DNA of 64,000 nt. Source: Bacteroidota bacterium. Its GTDB lineage: Bacteria > Bacteroidota > Bacteroidia > AKYH767-A > OLB10. A model generated the notes under the pieces. The model saw only the letters and a program-made list of their open reading frames with translations. It was not told where the DNA came from and searched no databases. The stretch lies in contig JADJPB010000004.1 in NCBI GenBank assembly GCA_016713445.1, positions 62,001 to 126,000 on the forward strand. The letters run 5' to 3'. This document shows, piece after piece, positions 19,240 through 29,016 of the stretch (position 1 is its first letter; each line of letters begins with the position of its first letter). Both the position numbers and the translations under genes were made by a program.

Positions 19240-19950
19240 TGGTCTGCTGATGATGGTTTAACTTTCACTACATATTACGCCGATGCTGATGGTGACAATT
19301 ATGGTAATGCTGCAGTTTCTCAATCAACTTGTAACGGAGCTCCAGTAGGATATGTAATTGATGCTACCGATTGTGATGATAATAACGCAGCAATTAACCC
19401 TGGCGCAACAGAAGCATGTAACGGAATCGACGACGATTGTAATGGTCTGATCGATGACGGTGTAGTAACATTAACTTATTATGTGGATGGCGATGGTGAC
19501 GGATTTGGAGCAGGTGTTGGAACACCATCATGTACTCCGATCCCAGGATCAGTAACCAACGATACAGATTGTGATGATAATAACCCAGCAGTTAACCCAG
19601 GTGCAACAGAAGTATGTAACGGAATCGATGATGACTGTAACGGTCTTTCAGATGATGGTCTTACATTCTTAGATTATTATGTTGACGGCGACGGTGACGG
19701 ATACGGAGCAGGCGCAGCCACTTCTTCTTGTACAGCTATCCCAGGATCAGTATTAGTTGCTGGTGACTGTGATGATAATAACTCAACAGTTAATCCAGGC
19801 GCAACAGAAGCATGTAACGGAATCGACGACGATTGTAATGGTCTAATCGATGACGGTGTAGTAACATTAACTTATTATGTAGATGGTGACGGTGACGGAT
19901 TTGGAGCAGGTGTTGGAACACCATCATGTACTCGATCCCAGGATCAGTAA
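19240..19950 (+). CDS. MopE-repeat T9SS protein 2: MopE repeats before the second frame break
   Basis: Open in the same frame as the preceding segment straight after its TAA; the first GTG start is at 19483, but the reading DGLTFTTYYADADGDNYG upstream shows the coding sequence is continuous from 19240. It carries one complete YADADGDNYG-type repeat and the first cycles of the alternating A/B repeats (GFGAGVGTPSC and GYGAGAATSSC forms). The frame is lost at about 19933, where the sequence is ctcgatccc while all other copies have ctccgatccc: one missing C. The protein resumes in another frame from 19935 onward. Confidence 0.65.
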   Translation, partial: WSADDGLTFTTYYADADGDNYGNAAVSQSTCNGAPVGYVIDATDCDDNNAAINPGATEACNGIDDDCNGLIDDGVVTLTYYVDGDGDGFGAGVGTPSCTPIPGSVTNDTDCDDNNPAVNPGATEVCNGIDDDCNGLSDDGLTFLDYYVDGDGDGYGAGAATSSCTAIPGSVLVAGDCDDNNSTVNPGATEACNGIDDDCNGLIDDGVVTLTYYVDGDGDGFGAGVGTPSCTRSQDQ

Positions 19951-22032
19951 CCAACGATACAGATTGTGATGATAATAACCCAGCAGTTAACCCAGGTGCA
20001 ACAGAAGTATGTAACGGTATCGATGATGACTGTAACGGTCTTTCAGATGATGGTCTTACATTCTTAGATTATTATGTTGACGGCGACGGTGACGGATACG
20101 GAGCAGGCGCAGCCACTTCTTCTTGTACAGCTATCCCAGGATCAGTATTAGTTGCTGGTGACTGTGATGATAATAACGCAACAGTTAATCCAGGCGCAAC
20201 AGAAGCATGTAACGGAATCGACGACGATTGTAATGGTCTAATCGATGACGGTGTAGTAACATTAACTTATTATGTAGATGGCGACGGTGACGGATTTGGA
20301 GCAGGTGTTGGAACACCATCATGTACTCCGATCCCAGGATCAGTAACCAACGATACAGATTGTGATGATAATAACCCAGCAGTTAACCCAGGTGCAACAG
20401 AAGTATGTAACGGTATCGATGATGACTGTAACGGTCTTTCAGATGATGGTCTTACATTCTTAGATTATTATGTTGACGGCGACGGTGACGGATACGGAGC
20501 AGGCGCAGCCACTTCTTCTTGTACAGCTATCCCAGGATCAGTATTAGTTGCTGGTGACTGTGATGATAATAACGCAACAGTTAATCCAGGCGCAACAGAA
20601 GCATGTAACGGAATCGACGACGATTGTAATGGTCTAATCGATGACGGTGTAGTAACATTAACTTATTATGTGGATGGTGACGGTGACGGATTTGGAGCAG
20701 GTGTTGGAACACCTTCATGTACTCCGATCCCAGGATCAGTAACCAACGATACAGATTGTGATGATAATAACCCAGCAGTTAACCCAGGTGCAACAGAAGT
20801 ATGTAACGGAATCGATGATGACTGTAACGGTCTTTCAGATGATGGTCTTACATTCTTAGATTATTATGTTGACGGCGACGGTGACGGATACGGAGCAGGC
20901 GCAGCCACTTCTTCTTGTACAGCTATCCCAGGATCAGTATTAGTTGCTGGTGACTGTGATGATAATAACGCAACAGTTAATCCAGGCGCAACAGAAGCAT
21001 GTAACGGAATCGACGACGATTGTAATGGTCTAATCGATGACGGTGTAGTAACATTAACTTATTATGTAGATGGTGACGGTGACGGATTTGGAGCAGGTGT
21101 TGGAACACCTTCATGTACTCCGATCCCAGGATCAGTAACCAACGATACAGATTGTGATGATAATAACGCAGCAGTTAACCCAGGTGCAACAGAAGTATGT
21201 AACGGAATCGATGATGACTGTAACGGTCTTTCAGATGATGGTCTTACATTCTTAGATTATTATGTTGACGGCGACGGTGACGGATACGGAGCAGGCGCAG
21301 CCACTTCTTCTTGTACAGCTATCCCAGGATCAGTATTAGTTGCTGGTGACTGTGATGATAATAACGCAACAGTTAATCCAGGCGCAACAGAAGCATGTAA
21401 CGGAATCGACGACGATTGTAATGGTCTAATCGATGACGGTGTAGTAACATTAACTTATTATGTGGATGGTGACGGTGACGGATTTGGAGCAGGTGTTGGA
21501 ACACCATCATGTACTCCGATCCCAGGATCAGTAACCAACGATACCGATTGTGATGATAATAACCCAGCAGTTAACCCAGGTGCAACAGAAGTATGTAACG
21601 GAATCGATGATGACTGTAACGGTCTTTCAGATGATGGTCTTACATTCTTAGATTATTATGTTGACGGCGACGGTGACGGATACGGAGCAGGCGCAGCCAC
21701 TTCTTCTTGTACAGCTATCCCAGGATCAGTATTAGTTGCTGGTGACTGTGATGATAATAACGCAACAGTTAATCCAGGCGCAACAGAAGCATGTAACGGA
21801 ATCGACGACGATTGTAATGGTCTAATCGATGACGGTGTAGTAACATTAACTTATTATGTGGATGGCGATGGTGACGGATTTGGAGCAGGTGTTGGAACAC
21901 CATCATGTACTCCGATCCCAGGATCAGTAACCAACGATACCGATTGTGATGATAATAACGCAGCAGTTAACCCAGGTGCAACAGAAGTATGTAACGGTAT
22001 CGATGATGACTGTAACGGTCTTTCAGATGATG
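19460..22032 (+). repeat. 396-bp coding super-repeat, six full cycles plus a half
   Basis: The sequence gtgtagtaacattaactt recurs at 19460, 19856, 20251, 20647, 21043, 21439 and 21835, spaced 396 bp (395 once, because of the missing C near 19933). Each cycle encodes one A repeat (VDGDGDGFGAGVGTPSC) and one B repeat (VDGDGDGYGAGAATSSC). Cycles differ by only a few bases, indicating recent amplification or ongoing homogenisation. Confidence 0.9.
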
Positions 22033-23870
22033 GTTTAACATTTACAACTTATTATGCAGATGCTGACGGTGACACCTATGGAGATCCTTCAGTTTCGGCT
22101 TCTACTTGTAATGGAGCTCCTGTAGGTTATGTAGTAGATGCAACAGATTGTAATGATGGAAATGCTGCAATTAATCCGGGTGCTACTGAAATTTGCGGAA
22201 ACTCAATTGATGATAACTGTGATGGTAACATCGATGAAGGTTGTGGATGTACCAATCCTCCTACAGCAGATGCAGGTTTGCCACAATCTATTTGTGAAAA
22301 TGATGATGTAATTTTAAACGGGTCTATTGGTGGCGGAGCTACGAATGGTACTTGGACTACAGCTGGTGATGGATCTTTCTCTCCTAGCAATACAGTATTG
22401 AATGCAACTTACACACCTGGCCCTGGGGATATTCTTGCTGGTTCAGTTGTGTTAACATTAACTACTGATGCGCCTATTGGATGCCCACCGGCAATGAGTT
22501 CTATGACAGTTACTATAAACTCAAATCCTCCATCTCCTGGTGTGATTTCTGGACCTGCTACACTTTGTAATCCTAATAACCAAGTGATAACTTATAGCAT
22601 TGCACCAGTTGCAGGAGCAACTTCATACACTTGGTCAGTTCCAGGTGCAACGATTATTCTCTCAGGTCAAGGTACAACAAGTATTTCTGTTAGATGGCCT
22701 TTCTCTGCTATCCATGCAGGTGTAGTTGGCGATATTTGTGTTACTGCAAATAATAGTAATAGCTGTGGAAGTAGCACATCTAGTTGTCTTGGTATCTCTG
22801 TACAATTGGCAATACCTGTAACTCCTCCTTCTATCTCTGGTCCAGCGAAAGCTTGTCCTGGCCATGTTCTGATTTATTCGGTGGCAAACGTTACTCGTGC
22901 TGATTCTTATAACTGGACAGTTCCTGTTGGTGCAACTATTACAGGTGGACTTGGCTCAAATACTATTACAGTAACTTATGGTGGTGGTTTTGTTGGTGGA
23001 TCAGTAACAGTTACCGCTTCTAATGCTTGCGGTACTAGTCCTGTTCGAACTAGAAATGTAGCACTTAATGTACTACCTGCTTCTGCTGCGATCAGTGGCC
23101 CTGCTTCTGGTGTTTGTGGATCTACAATGGTTAGCTATACTGCTACAGGAATTGTTGGTGCAGCTTCTTACTTCTGGACGGTTCCTGCCGGCGCAACAAT
23201 CATGAATGGTCAGGGAACTGCTACGATTGAAGTTGATTTCTCAAATTCATTTACGAGCGGTGCAGTTACTGTGGTTGCTCAAAATGGTTGTGGAAATGGT
23301 GCTGCACGTAGCTTAACCGTTTCAGGAACTCCTGGTCAAGCCGCTCCAATAACTGGTTCTTCATTGTTGTGCGTAGGTCAAAATTACATTTATGATGTGC
23401 CTACCATTTCAGGTGCTGTTACTTATACTTGGACAGTTCCATCTGGATTCATCATTAATTCAGGTCAGGGAACTAAAACGATTGATGTGAAAGCGGGTAC
23501 TGTGCCTGCAAGTGGTTTAACGATTTCTGTACGTGCATCAAATGCATGTGGAAATGGTCCAAGTCGCGTGAAAAATGGAATTAGCATTGTTCTTTGCCCA
23601 CGTATTGGAGAAGGTTCTGCCATGAATATCGTTGCATATCCTAATCCTGTAAGTGATCTCTTAAATGTGAGCTTCGATAGCGACAAAAATCAAGATGTAC
23701 TTGTTACAATGATGGATGCTGCTGGACGTATGGTGATTAGCGAAAATCGCAATGCTGACGAAGGCGCTAATAAGTTTGAAATGTCTGTGAAAGGTATGGC
23801 CTCTGGTATTTATACTATGCAATTCAGTACTTCTGACACAGTACAAAGTATCCGTGTAGTGGTTGAATAA
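19926..23870 (+). CDS. MopE-repeat T9SS protein 2: main MopE repeat block, PKD-like domains and T9SS sorting tail
   Basis: About 1,310 residues. The first 760 or so are alternating MopE-type repeats of two subtypes, nearly identical between cycles (see the 396-bp repeat entry), closed by a YADADGDTYGDPSVSAS repeat and an INPGATEICGNSIDDNC repeat end. From about 22250 come PKD/Ig-like modules (NPPTADAGLPQSICEN; repeated YxWTVPxGATI) and a C-terminal T9SS type A tail almost identical to that of paralogue 1 (NIVAYPNPVSDLLNVSFDSD). Expected to be secreted through T9SS to the surface. Functional guess: a metal-binding, mechanically long surface filament or adhesin; no enzymatic motif. A terminator follows. 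Confidence 0.8.
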   Translation: MYSIPGSVTNDTDCDDNNPAVNPGATEVCNGIDDDCNGLSDDGLTFLDYYVDGDGDGYGAGAATSSCTAIPGSVLVAGDCDDNNATVNPGATEACNGIDDDCNGLIDDGVVTLTYYVDGDGDGFGAGVGTPSCTPIPGSVTNDTDCDDNNPAVNPGATEVCNGIDDDCNGLSDDGLTFLDYYVDGDGDGYGAGAATSSCTAIPGSVLVAGDCDDNNATVNPGATEACNGIDDDCNGLIDDGVVTLTYYVDGDGDGFGAGVGTPSCTPIPGSVTNDTDCDDNNPAVNPGATEVCNGIDDDCNGLSDDGLTFLDYYVDGDGDGYGAGAATSSCTAIPGSVLVAGDCDDNNATVNPGATEACNGIDDDCNGLIDDGVVTLTYYVDGDGDGFGAGVGTPSCTPIPGSVTNDTDCDDNNAAVNPGATEVCNGIDDDCNGLSDDGLTFLDYYVDGDGDGYGAGAATSSCTAIPGSVLVAGDCDDNNATVNPGATEACNGIDDDCNGLIDDGVVTLTYYVDGDGDGFGAGVGTPSCTPIPGSVTNDTDCDDNNPAVNPGATEVCNGIDDDCNGLSDDGLTFLDYYVDGDGDGYGAGAATSSCTAIPGSVLVAGDCDDNNATVNPGATEACNGIDDDCNGLIDDGVVTLTYYVDGDGDGFGAGVGTPSCTPIPGSVTNDTDCDDNNAAVNPGATEVCNGIDDDCNGLSDDGLTFTTYYADADGDTYGDPSVSASTCNGAPVGYVVDATDCNDGNAAINPGATEICGNSIDDNCDGNIDEGCGCTNPPTADAGLPQSICENDDVILNGSIGGGATNGTWTTAGDGSFSPSNTVLNATYTPGPGDILAGSVVLTLTTDAPIGCPPAMSSMTVTINSNPPSPGVISGPATLCNPNNQVITYSIAPVAGATSYTWSVPGATIILSGQGTTSISVRWPFSAIHAGVVGDICVTANNSNSCGSSTSSCLGISVQLAIPVTPPSISGPAKACPGHVLIYSVANVTRADSYNWTVPVGATITGGLGSNTITVTYGGGFVGGSVTVTASNACGTSPVRTRNVALNVLPASAAISGPASGVCGSTMVSYTATGIVGAASYFWTVPAGATIMNGQGTATIEVDFSNSFTSGAVTVVAQNGCGNGAARSLTVSGTPGQAAPITGSSLLCVGQNYIYDVPTISGAVTYTWTVPSGFIINSGQGTKTIDVKAGTVPASGLTISVRASNACGNGPSRVKNGISIVLCPRIGEGSAMNIVAYPNPVSDLLNVSFDSDKNQDVLVTMMDAAGRMVISENRNADEGANKFEMSVKGMASGIYTMQFSTSDTVQSIRVVVE

Positions 23871-23899
23871 TCACAGCATAGAATATTAAATAAATTCCG

Positions 23900-23938
23900 A
23901 AAAGCCCCGTAGCGTGTTTACACTGCTACGGGGCTTTT
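23900..23938 (+). terminator. Terminator of MopE-repeat gene 2
   Basis: 14-bp stem AAAAGCCCCGTAGC / GCTACGGGGCTTTT, ending in TTTTGGTTTT. The same GCCCCG-type stem as the terminator of paralogue 1, but here single and not amplified. Confidence 0.85.
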
Positions 23939-24035
23939 GGTTTTATGATAGACTAGAATAAACTCTTTCAAGCTTTTTAATAACGAATTTTCTGTTCATT
24001 TTTTTTGTGTCCTTAGAGATTGCTAATTTCACCGA

Positions 24036-25808
24036 ATGGAAGAAAGTGTCTCGGTCTCTTTATTAACGGTTAAGAATTTGTCAGTTTCTTTTCAAAATGA
24101 AAAAACTATTTTTAAAGCAGTAGATAACATTTCATTTTCGATTCTTCCCGGCCAAACACTCGGAATAGTAGGCGAGTCAGGCTCTGGAAAATCTGTCACC
24201 TCGTTGTCGCTAATGAAGTTGATTGCTAAACCTGCAGGTAATATTGATAGTGGAACTGCTTTGTTGCATTCTAAGGCAGATGGAGTTCAAGATCTTTTAT
24301 CTCTTTCAGATAAAGTGATAAGAAAATATAGAGGGAATGATATTGCGATGATTTTTCAAGAACCAATGACCTCGCTTAATCCCGTGTTTACGTGCGGCGA
24401 TCAAGTTGCAGAAGCATTACGACTTCATAAAAAAATGTCGCGTAAGGAAGCGCGCATCGAAACAATAAAACTTTTTAATAAGGTGAAGTTGCCAAGAGCC
24501 GAATCTATGTATGATGCATATCCACATCAATTGAGTGGTGGACAAAAGCAGCGTGTAGTAATTGCTATGGCAATCTCTTGCGAGCCGAAAATTTTAATCG
24601 CAGATGAACCTACTACAGCTTTAGATGTAACAGTGCAAGCTGCTATTTTGGAATTGCTTAAGGAATTGCAAGAAGAAACAGGGATGGGTATGATCTTTAT
24701 TACTCACGATCTCGGTGTGATTTCGCGCATTGCGAATAATGTATTAGTGATGTATAAGGGCAAGGCCGTTGAACAAGGAACTGTAGCAGAGATTTTTGAT
24801 AATCCCAAACATCCATATACAAAAGGTTTGCTCGCATGCCGACCAACAAAAAATATTTCAATGAAACGACTTCCTGTTATCGGCGATTTTATGAGAATAG
24901 ATACAGCAGGAAATTATCACGAAACTGGAGAATCTGTGAATGATGTACTGGCTCGGTTGAAACTGGAGGATGGCGCGCGTGAATCGAAAACCGATAGCTA
25001 TCGGGTACAGGAACTTAAATCGAAAACTCCACTTTTGAGCATTCGCAATTTGCAAACGTATTTTCCGATTAAGAAAGGTCTCTTCGGGAAAATCACAGGC
25101 GAAGTAAAGGCTGTGGATGAAGTGAGCTTTGAAGTGTATCCCGGTGAAACACTGGGCCTCGTTGGTGAATCAGGATGTGGAAAAACAACACTCGGCAGAA
25201 GTATACTTCGGCTCGTAGAACCAACAGGTGGTGAAGTGATTTATAACGGTACGGATATCCGCACTTTGGATGCTAAAAAGCTTAGGTTGTTTCGAAAACA
25301 AATGCAACTCATTTTTCAAGACCCTTACTCTTCCTTAAACCCTCGACTTACCGCTGGTACAGCTATTCAAGAACCCATGACAGTACATCAACTTTATTCG
25401 AATGATAAAGAGCGAAAAGAAATGGTGCTGCAGTTGTTAACGAAAGTCGGGTTGAAGGAAGAACATTATTATCGATACCCTCATCAATTCTCAGGAGGTC
25501 AACGCCAAAGAATTTGTATAGCTCGTGCGCTTTCTTTAAATCCTGAATTTATTATTTGTGACGAATCAGTTTCTGCCTTGGATGTTTCTGTTCAAGCGCA
25601 AGTCCTGAATTTGTTAAATGAATTGAAAGAAGAAAAGGGTTTAACCTATATTTTTATATCTCACGATTTATCCGTCGTTCGTTTTATGAGCGATAGAATG
25701 TTGGTGATGAATAAAGGCCGCATCGAAGAAATGGGTGAGGCAAATGAAGTTTACAATAACCCGAAATCAGAATATACACGTAAATTGATTGAAGCAATTC
25801 CGTTGTAA
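24036..25808 (+). CDS. ABC transporter ATP-binding protein, fused duplicate ATPase (peptide/nickel Dpp-Opp type)
   Basis: 590 residues with two complete ATPase domains in one chain, as in YejF/GsiA-type proteins. Domain 1: Walker A GESGSGKS at residues 46-53, signature LSGGQKQR and Walker B ILIADEPT. Domain 2: Walker A GESGCGKT near residue 380, signature FSGGQRQR, Walker B with CDESVSALD. The C-terminal regions contain the proline-rich HPYTKGLLACRP stretch typical of oligopeptide transporter ATPases. It would energise import of peptides or similar solutes at the inner membrane. No permease or binding-protein gene is adjacent, so the partners are encoded elsewhere. It is followed within 2 bp by recX. 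Confidence 0.9.
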   Translation: MEESVSVSLLTVKNLSVSFQNEKTIFKAVDNISFSILPGQTLGIVGESGSGKSVTSLSLMKLIAKPAGNIDSGTALLHSKADGVQDLLSLSDKVIRKYRGNDIAMIFQEPMTSLNPVFTCGDQVAEALRLHKKMSRKEARIETIKLFNKVKLPRAESMYDAYPHQLSGGQKQRVVIAMAISCEPKILIADEPTTALDVTVQAAILELLKELQEETGMGMIFITHDLGVISRIANNVLVMYKGKAVEQGTVAEIFDNPKHPYTKGLLACRPTKNISMKRLPVIGDFMRIDTAGNYHETGESVNDVLARLKLEDGARESKTDSYRVQELKSKTPLLSIRNLQTYFPIKKGLFGKITGEVKAVDEVSFEVYPGETLGLVGESGCGKTTLGRSILRLVEPTGGEVIYNGTDIRTLDAKKLRLFRKQMQLIFQDPYSSLNPRLTAGTAIQEPMTVHQLYSNDKERKEMVLQLLTKVGLKEEHYYRYPHQFSGGQRQRICIARALSLNPEFIICDESVSALDVSVQAQVLNLLNELKEEKGLTYIFISHDLSVVRFMSDRMLVMNKGRIEEMGEANEVYNNPKSEYTRKLIEAIPL

Positions 25809-25809
25809 G

Positions 25810-26289
25810 ATGGACGATGTCGAAAAACATAAAAAAAAGTACTCACCCGAAATTGCTTGGTTGAAAATAGCACGCTGGTGTGCCTACCAAGAACGAAGTC
25901 AACAAGAAGTAAGAGATAAATTATATGAGTACGGATTGTTTTCCAAGGATGTGGAAGTTTTAATTTCTCGATTGATCGGTGATAATTTTTTAAACGAAGA
26001 ACGTTTCGCAATTGCATTTGCCGGGGGGAAATTCCGACAACTTGGCTGGGGAAAAGTAAAAATTAAAGCTGCGCTCAAACTAAAGAAAGTTTTTGATTAT
26101 TGTTTACGTAAAGGCATTGCATCTATCCCTGATCAAGACTATATTTTGATGTTGGAGAAAGTGGTGGCTAAAAGAGCACGTGAGGAAAAGGAAAATAATC
26201 CGATGAAAAGAATGCATAAACTCGCTCAGTATGCAATTTCGCGAGGTTATGAATCTGATTTAGTTTGGGAGGTGCTTAGATCAGAGTAG
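25810..26289 (+). CDS. recX: RecX family regulatory protein
   Basis: 159 residues from the ATG at 25810, which lies just after the stop codon of the ABC gene; an alternative in-frame TTG at 25789 overlaps it and is less likely. The sequence is all-helical, with the RecX-type tandem three-helix repeats (WCAYQERSQQEVRDKL; LIGDNFLNEERFAIAFAGGK; GYESDLVWEVL). RecX proteins bind RecA filaments and modulate recombination and SOS induction. Its location next to an ABC ATPase is probably only transcriptional convenience. No sign of truncation; the normal length is 150-170. Confidence 0.85.
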   Translation: MDDVEKHKKKYSPEIAWLKIARWCAYQERSQQEVRDKLYEYGLFSKDVEVLISRLIGDNFLNEERFAIAFAGGKFRQLGWGKVKIKAALKLKKVFDYCLRKGIASIPDQDYILMLEKVVAKRAREEKENNPMKRMHKLAQYAISRGYESDLVWEVLRSE

Positions 26290-26393
26290 AATTTATGTGC
26301 TTTTTTCCGAAGAATTTTTGCAGGAACCTAAAGATAATTGATGGTTAGGAGATGAAATCCGTTGATGGAACATCCATTTCCATTTTTGCTTAC

Positions 26394-26401
26394 TATCTTT
26401 G
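26394..26401 (+). promoter_or_regulatory. Bacteroidota -7 box TATCTTTG for prfB
   Basis: Matches the TAnnTTTG consensus and ends 7 nt before the prfB ATG, so the transcript would be leaderless or nearly so. No clear TTTG -33 box at the usual spacing. Confidence 0.5.
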
Positions 26402-26408
26402 CAGCATT

Positions 26409-27507
26409 ATGATTATAGAGCAATTAAAAGAACTTTCCGATCGTGTCGATGCTCTGAGGAGGCATCTTTGACGTCGATCGTCGATTGCAACAAATAGCTC
26501 AAGAAGAGCAACTTACGCACGCTCCCGATTTCTGGGATGATCCAAAGCGAGCGGAGCAAATTTTAAAAAAGATCAATCAAAAAAAATACTGGACTAACGC
26601 CTTTACCGAAGTTCAAAGTTCTGTTGATGACCTTTCCGTCTTATTTGATTTTCAAAAAGCAGGCGAAGCTACCGAACAGGAAGTGGATACTCTGTGTGGG
26701 GAAACAATAAAGAAAATTGAAGATCTTGAGTTTAAAAATATGCTCAGTGGCGAAGAAGATCGCTTCTCTGCTGTCTTAACGGTGAATTCTGGCGCTGGTG
26801 GAACTGAAAGTCAAGATTGGTCCTCGATGTTGTTGCGCATGTATCTTAGATGGGCCGAACGCCACAATTATAAAATCACAGAAATCGATTATTTAGAGGG
26901 AGATGGTGCTGGCATTAAATCCGCTACCTACGAAATTGAAGGCGATTATGCCTACGGTTATCTGAAAAGTGAAAATGGAGTGCATCGTTTAGTTCGTATC
27001 TCTCCATTCGATTCCAACGCACGTCGACACACTTCTTTTGCTTCTGTCTTTGCATATCCCATGATTGACGATGATATCAATATCGAAATTAAAGATGCCG
27101 ATATCAGTATTCAAACTTCACGCTCAGGGGGAGCAGGCGGACAAAATGTAAACAAAGTAGAAACGAAAGTGCAACTTACACATCATCCAACGGGAATTGT
27201 GGTAGTTTGCCAAGTAGAACGAACACAAGGTGGGAATAAAGAACGCGCTATGAAAATGTTGAAGTCGCAGCTCTATGAATTGGAAGTTCGTAAGCGCGAT
27301 GAAGCCAAAGCTGCTACCGAATCTTCCAAGAAAAAAATTGAGTGGGGAAGTCAAATTCGTTCTTATGTGTTGCATCCCTACAAACTGGTAAAAGATAATC
27401 GCACCGACTACGAAACCTCCGACACCCAAGCCGTCCTCGATGGCGAAATTGATGAATTCATTAAAGCCTATTTGATGGAATATAGCGAAACCAATGTTCC
27501 TTCATAA
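26409..27507 (+). CDS. prfB: Peptide chain release factor 2, with programmed +1 frameshift
   Basis: Releases finished proteins at UGA and UAA stop codons. The first frame (ATG at 26409) reads 20 codons to CTT TGA (TGA at 26469-26471); after a +1 shift the second frame reads GACGTCGAT and runs to 27507, giving 365 residues, the normal RF2 length. The SPF tripeptide (RISPFDSNARRH) for stop recognition and the GGQ motif (SGGAGGQNVNKVETK) for peptidyl-tRNA hydrolysis are both present. Starting at an internal ATG (26485) would cut off the N-terminus and is not supported. It is autoregulated: low RF2 makes the ribosome pause at UGA and shift. A short gap leads to fumC. Confidence 0.95.
26457..26472 (+). 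promoter_or_regulatory. RF2 programmed frameshift site
   Basis: Internal Shine-Dalgarno AGGAGG (26457-26462), 3-nt spacer CAT, then CTTTGAC, the classic arrangement of the RF2 autoregulatory frameshift as in E. coli. Confidence 0.95.
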
Positions 27508-27583
27508 ATAAAAAAATAATTACAGAGATTCTATTGTGCACTTTAGTGTTCTCTAGTGCCTCTAGTGTTAAAAAAAACCAATT

Positions 27584-28990
27584 ATGTCAACATTTAGAAT
27601 TGAAAAAGATACAATGGGTACGGTAGAAGTACCTGCTCATGTTTATTGGGGTGCACAAACACAACGCTCCATCGAAAACTTTAAAATCGCTCAAGACATC
27701 AACCAAATGCCGAAGGAAATCATTCGTGCATTTGTATATTTGAAAAAAGCCGCTGCTATCACCAATATGGAAGCGGGAATTTTAACTCCCGAAAAATGTG
27801 ATCTCATCTCAAAAGTTTGCGATGAAATATTAGCAGGTCAATGGGCCGACCAATTTCCCCTCGTAGTTTGGCAGACCGGTTCAGGTACGCAAAGTAATAT
27901 GAATGTAAACGAGGTGATTGCTTACCGAGCTCATGTTTTGAACGGTGGATCTTTGCTCGATGAGAAAAAAGCAGTGCATCCTAACGACGATGTAAATAAA
28001 TCACAATCATCAAATGATACTTTTCCGACGGCGATGCACATTTCAGCTTATCAAATTTTAATGGAACTAACTGTTCCGGGGATACGAAGTTTACGCGACA
28101 CCTTAGATGCGAAAGCTAAAGAGTATATGCAAATCGTAAAGATTGGTCGTACCCATTTAATGGATGCAACACCACTCACGCTCGGACAAGAGATCAGCGG
28201 ATACGTTTCACAACTCGATCATGGCTTACGTGCGATTAATCACGTCCTTCCTCATTTGTCGGAATTAGCTTTGGGCGGAACTGCAGTGGGTACAGGAATT
28301 AATACGCCTAAAGGTTATTCAGAGAATGTAGCGAAAAATATTGCGAAGTTGACAGGCCTTCCATTTATCACTGCAGAAAATAAGTTCGAAGCTTTGGCAG
28401 CACATGATGCTATCGTTGAAGCACATGGTGCTTTAAAAACGGTAGCGGTGAGTTTAATGAAAATTGCAAATGATATTCGTTTGCTCGCCTCCGGACCTCG
28501 TTGTGGTATCGGTGAATTATTCATTCCCGATAACGAACCCGGTTCTTCCATTATGCCCGGCAAAGTGAATCCAACGCAATGCGAAGCCATGACCATGGTG
28601 GCAGCACAGGTATTAGGAAACGATGTAGCTATTAATATTGGTGGTGCTAGCGGACATTTTGAATTGAATGTTTTCAAGCCAATGATGATTTATAATTTTC
28701 TACATTCAGCTCGATTGATTGGAGATGTTTGTAATTCATTCAATGAAAAATGTGCAAAAGGCATAGCGCCCATCAAAGAAAATATTGATCGCAACTTAAA
28801 TGATTCGTTGATGTTAGTAACTGCATTGAATCCGCATATTGGTTATTATAAAGCTGCAGAAATCGCTCAAACTGCACATCGCGATGGATCTACTCTGAAA
28901 GCTACTGCCATAAAATTAGGATACCTTACTTCTGAGCAATTTGATGAATGGGTGAATCCGCTAGATATGGTGGGAGATCTTCCAAAATAA
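27584..28990 (+). CDS. fumC: Class II fumarate hydratase
   Basis: 468 residues, the usual length. Converts fumarate to L-malate in the TCA cycle as a cytosolic homotetramer without Fe-S cluster. The family signature GSSIMPGKVNP is at about residue 319 with the catalytic serine loop; other active-site segments are TGSGTQSNMNVNEV, SSNDTFPTAMH and the GRTHLMDATP stretch. The gene is intact. It is preceded by prfB and followed by pyrC after 26 bp; the group is collinear, but whether it is one transcript is not shown. Confidence 0.95.
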   Translation: MSTFRIEKDTMGTVEVPAHVYWGAQTQRSIENFKIAQDINQMPKEIIRAFVYLKKAAAITNMEAGILTPEKCDLISKVCDEILAGQWADQFPLVVWQTGSGTQSNMNVNEVIAYRAHVLNGGSLLDEKKAVHPNDDVNKSQSSNDTFPTAMHISAYQILMELTVPGIRSLRDTLDAKAKEYMQIVKIGRTHLMDATPLTLGQEISGYVSQLDHGLRAINHVLPHLSELALGGTAVGTGINTPKGYSENVAKNIAKLTGLPFITAENKFEALAAHDAIVEAHGALKTVAVSLMKIANDIRLLASGPRCGIGELFIPDNEPGSSIMPGKVNPTQCEAMTMVAAQVLGNDVAINIGGASGHFELNVFKPMMIYNFLHSARLIGDVCNSFNEKCAKGIAPIKENIDRNLNDSLMLVTALNPHIGYYKAAEIAQTAHRDGSTLKATAIKLGYLTSEQFDEWVNPLDMVGDLPK

Positions 28991-29016
28991 TATCATATTA
29001 ATAAAGTAATATCTCT

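Noticed and set aside
28315..28677. Minus-strand frame inside fumC
   Set aside because: Shadow of a highly conserved gene; no motif, no promoter.
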